7,182 nt of DNA from Actinobacteria bacterium UBA5976 (lineage in GTDB: Bacteria > Actinomycetota > Actinomycetes > S36-B12 > UBA5976), in the NCBI GenBank assembly GCA_002430405.1, contig DJBM01000118.1, forward strand, positions 1 to 7,182, read 5' to 3'. Each line of letters opens with the position of its first letter. Positions within the stretch are counted from its first letter, which is position 1. The notes under the pieces are model-generated. The model had not been told where the DNA came from. It searched no databases and saw only the letters and a list, made by a program, of their open reading frames with translations. Positions 5,497 through 7,182 of the stretch are shown piece after piece. The position numbers and the translations under genes are program-made.

Positions 5497-6108
5497 ATGG
5501 GTGAAAACATCGAATCTGACCGCATCGTTTGGATTGACTGCGAAATGACTGGCTTAGATTTCAAAAATGATTTGCTAGTTGAGATTGCGTGTGTCATTAC
5601 TAATGCCCAGCTTGAGCAAGTGACGCAGGGCTTAAACATTGTTATCCAGGCGCCAGCAGAGCGACTAGAAACAATGGATCCCTTCGTTGTAAACATGCAC
5701 ACTGAATCAGGACTATTACCAGAAATTCCAAATGGTGTGACTTTAGAGGCTGCTGAAGAAATGCTCTTTGACTACATCACTTCGCATATTCCTGAGGCAA
5801 GTAAAGCGCCACTTGCCGGATCAAGTGTGCACGTAGATCGTATTTTCTTGCAACGGGACATGCCGCGGGTAGATTCGTATTTGCATTATCGAATCATTGA
5901 TGTTTCCAGCATAAAAGAATTGGCGAGACGCTGGTATCCCAAGGCTTACTTTGCTAGTCCACCAAAAACTGGAAATCATCGAGCACTTGGTGACATCTTG
6001 GACTCGATAAACGAATTGAAGTACTACCGAGATGCGGTGTTCGTAGAACTTCCTGGACCCGATGGTGCAAAAGCAAAAGAGATCGCAGCCCGTCACACAC
6101 CAAATTAG
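5497..6108 (+). CDS. orn: Oligoribonuclease (DEDDh 3'-5' exoribonuclease)
   Basis: A 203-residue cytoplasmic enzyme that degrades two- to few-residue RNA fragments, including pGpG, to mononucleotides. All five DEDDh residues are visible: D14 and E16 in WIDCEMTGLD, D114 in SVHVDRIFL, and H161 and D166 in GNHRALGDI. The block MDPFVVNMHTESGLL and the C-terminal SINELKYYRD are also typical. It is somewhat longer than E. coli Orn (181 residues), with extra residues at both ends, as in actinobacterial members. It is transcribed away from the DUF3955-like gene and towards fdhD, with tRNA-His in between. The start is fixed by the leaderless -10 box; no better start lies before D14. Confidence 0.96.
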   Translation: MGENIESDRIVWIDCEMTGLDFKNDLLVEIACVITNAQLEQVTQGLNIVIQAPAERLETMDPFVVNMHTESGLLPEIPNGVTLEAAEEMLFDYITSHIPEASKAPLAGSSVHVDRIFLQRDMPRVDSYLHYRIIDVSSIKELARRWYPKAYFASPPKTGNHRALGDILDSINELKYYRDAVFVELPGPDGAKAKEIAARHTPN

Positions 6109-6128
6109 CCCCACGCAACTTCCCTGAA

Positions 6129-6134
6129 TAGAAT
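6129..6134 (+). promoter_or_regulatory. Candidate -10 box for tRNA-His
   Basis: TAGAAT, identical to the hexamer before tRNA-Arg, stands 37 bases before the tRNA 5' end in the gap after orn. No convincing -35 is seen, and readthrough from orn is also possible. Confidence 0.35.
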
Positions 6135-6171
6135 GGGACTCGTTGTGGACAGAGAAATCTGAAGCAACATG

Positions 6172-6247
6172 GTGGGTGTAGCTCAGCTGGTAGAGCACCT
6201 GGTTGTGGTCCAGGACGCCGCGGGTTCAAGTCCCGTCACTCACCCCA
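6172..6247 (+). tRNA. tRNA-His (anticodon GTG)
   Basis: A complete 76-base cloverleaf with encoded CCA. The acceptor GTGGGTG pairs with CACTCAC (one G-U). The discriminator is C73 (6244) and a G stands at 6171, giving the G-1:C73 pair unique to histidine tRNAs. The D stem is GCTC/GAGC. The anticodon stem CCTGG/CCAGG is perfect, with loop TTGTGGT holding GTG (6205-6207). The T arm is GCGGG/CCCGT with loop TTCAAGT. Its last 37 bases recur exactly 70 bases downstream. Confidence 0.97.
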
Positions 6248-6258
6248 AGAAACACCCG

Positions 6259-6279
6259 CGCGTTCTGCGAGCGAACGTG
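6259..6279 (+). repeat. Hairpin in the spacer between the tRNA-His repeats
   Basis: CGCGTTC and GAACGTG pair over seven positions (one G-U) around the loop TGCGAGC, directly before the second repeat copy. No T-run follows, so it is not a standard terminator. It fills most of the 33-base spacer 6248-6280. Confidence 0.4.
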
Positions 6280-6280
6280 G

Positions 6281-6317
6281 CAGGACGCCGCGGGTTCAAG
6301 TCCCGTCACTCACCCCA
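6281..6317 (+). repeat. Exact 37-bp copy of the tRNA-His 3' portion
   Basis: Identical to 6211-6247, from the 3' strand of the anticodon stem through the T arm and acceptor strand to CCA. The bases on either side differ, so the identity is sharply bounded. It has no 5' partner strand and cannot fold into its own tRNA. Duplicated tRNA 3' ends are the normal product of tyrosine-recombinase integration (attL/attR), so a collapsed integration site is the leading reading. A decayed tandem tRNA copy is the alternative. No integrase is in the window. Confidence 0.85.
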
Positions 6318-6332
6318 TTTGCGCTAAAGGCA

Positions 6333-7160
6333 TTATGGAGCTGGCGAATATTTAGTGGCGGTTCCGTTTCGGGTAAATCCAAGCAAAGTTAAACCAAATT
6401 CGCGCGCAGTTTCTACCGCTAACGAAGTAGGAGCCGACACAGCGACAACTGCCGAGATGCCGGCTGAAATTGCTTTTTGAATTATTTCAAACCCACCGCG
6501 ACCAGAAATTGCGAGTGAGTAACCAGCGAGCGGCAACAAGTCATGCATCAAGGCGTACCCAACAACTTTGTCCACTGCATTATGGCGACCAACATCTTCG
6601 CGAACAACAACTAATTTTCCGGTTGGGTCAAAAAGTCCTGCAGCATGAAGGCCACCAGTTTTATCAAATATTTTTTGCTTAGGGCGCATTAGATCAGGAA
6701 GGTTTGCCAGATCATTATCACTCAATCCAGGGGCTGACACATTTTCGCAGCCACGCTCCCGCAAGTCACCTATATGTGTCGAACCACAAACTCCACAAGC
6801 ACTTGAAATGGTAAATCTGCGCTCCATAATTCGCGTGACTGCGGGGGCATCTGGAACTACTTGCGCAACAATGACATTTTCTTGTTCCCGCGGTGAAAGT
6901 TCTTTATCTTTACATGTTGTTATCCCAATTAAGTCTTCCCGATTTCGGAGTAAGCCCTCGGACCACAAAAATCCTGCACCCAACTCAATATCCGCACCTG
7001 GAGTGCGCATAGTTATTGCTAGTTGTTGTAATCCTGACCCACCATCAATTCGAATTTCCAGCGGCTCTTCCCCAACTACGTAATCGCTAACGCTAGTTTC
7101 ACTTGGTGTCTTTGAAACCTGGATACGTTGCGTAGGTGAAATTGGTTCGTGGCTAGTCAA
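6333..7160 (-). CDS. fdhD: FdhD, formate dehydrogenase sulfurtransferase
   Basis: A 275-residue cytoplasmic protein that carries sulfur from the IscS cysteine desulfurase to the molybdenum/tungsten bis-MGD cofactor of formate dehydrogenase. The catalytic loop SSACGVCGS gives C122 and C125. Other family blocks are VGEEPLEIR (29-37), GFLWSEGLL (63-71), TGGLHAAGLF, VREDVGRHNAVDKVVG, ISGRGGFEI and VSAPTSLAVE, so it is complete and of normal length. The start is a TTG (7160-7158), with AGGAG ten bases upstream. The frame stays open to the window edge, so a start beyond 7182 cannot be excluded, but the N-terminal leader length already fits the family. No dehydrogenase or molybdopterin gene lies in this window. 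It converges on orn and tRNA-His. Confidence 0.95.
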   Translation of the reverse strand: MTSHEPISPTQRIQVSKTPSETSVSDYVVGEEPLEIRIDGGSGLQQLAITMRTPGADIELGAGFLWSEGLLRNREDLIGITTCKDKELSPREQENVIVAQVVPDAPAVTRIMERRFTISSACGVCGSTHIGDLRERGCENVSAPGLSDNDLANLPDLMRPKQKIFDKTGGLHAAGLFDPTGKLVVVREDVGRHNAVDKVVGYALMHDLLPLAGYSLAISGRGGFEIIQKAISAGISAVVAVSAPTSLAVETAREFGLTLLGFTRNGTATKYSPAP

Positions 7161-7170
7161 CGGTTTCCCA

Positions 7171-7175
7171 CTCCT
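7171..7175 (-). promoter_or_regulatory. Ribosome binding site supporting the fdhD TTG start
   Basis: AGGAG on the minus strand lies ten bases before the TTG. It is the main reason to accept this rare start codon, and shows fdhD is not leaderless, unlike most first genes here. Confidence 0.5.
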
Positions 7176-7182
7176 GCACTGC

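Noticed and set aside
5821..6229. Minus-strand open frames over the 3' half of orn and tRNA-His
   Set aside because: They are antisense to catalytic blocks of orn and to the tRNA; the translations are low-complexity or rich in Cys, His and Arg with no family resemblance.
6211..6317. CRISPR-like repeat-spacer-repeat
   Set aside because: Only two copies, and both are tRNA-His 3' sequence; tRNA duplication explains them fully.

Overview
The window looks like chromosomal DNA from a low-to-moderate GC actinobacterium. Evidence: five transcription units begin with a TANNNT -10 box placed 6-7 bases before the start codon, the arrangement of actinobacterial leaderless mRNAs, and the EttA and ureohydrolase sequences resemble actinobacterial forms as I remember them. 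Together with the moderate base composition and compact spacing this would fit a freshwater acI/Nanopelagicales-type or similar small-genome actinobacterium, but that assignment is an inference and was not tested by any search.

Layout. 1-1610 (-): 5' and central part of ettA, an ABC-F translation factor; its C-terminal end lies outside the window. 1693-1768 (+): tRNA-Arg(TCT). 1860-3484 (+): a 47-residue DUF2256 zinc-ribbon-like protein whose stop overlaps the start (ATGA) of an iron-sulfur (FeS-BCP/PhrB-like) photolyase. 3506-4108 (-): a higB-higA toxin-antitoxin pair with a readable promoter and two tandem palindromic operators. 4169-5185 (-): an agmatinase-family ureohydrolase. 5231-5440 (-): a two-helix DUF3955-like membrane protein. 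5497-6108 (+): oligoribonuclease orn. 6172-6247 (+): tRNA-His(GTG), followed by an exact 37-bp repeat of its 3' part at 6281-6317. 6333-7160 (-): fdhD, the sulfurtransferase for formate dehydrogenase maturation.

How the parts relate. Most of the window is core housekeeping (EttA, Orn, two tRNAs) with accessory inserts between. The DUF2256/photolyase pair is a translationally coupled two-gene unit for light-dependent DNA repair. HigBA is a self-regulated module lying between convergent photolyase and the co-directional ureohydrolase. FdhD implies a molybdenum/tungsten formate dehydrogenase elsewhere in the genome. The tRNA-His repeat has the geometry of an attachment-site scar, but no integrase or other mobile gene is present here. 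No CRISPR array, IS element or riboswitch was seen. No gene-free stretch exceeds 300 bases. I found no clearly novel system; the best leads are the DUF2256-photolyase pair, the tRNA-His duplication and the leaderless promoter set.
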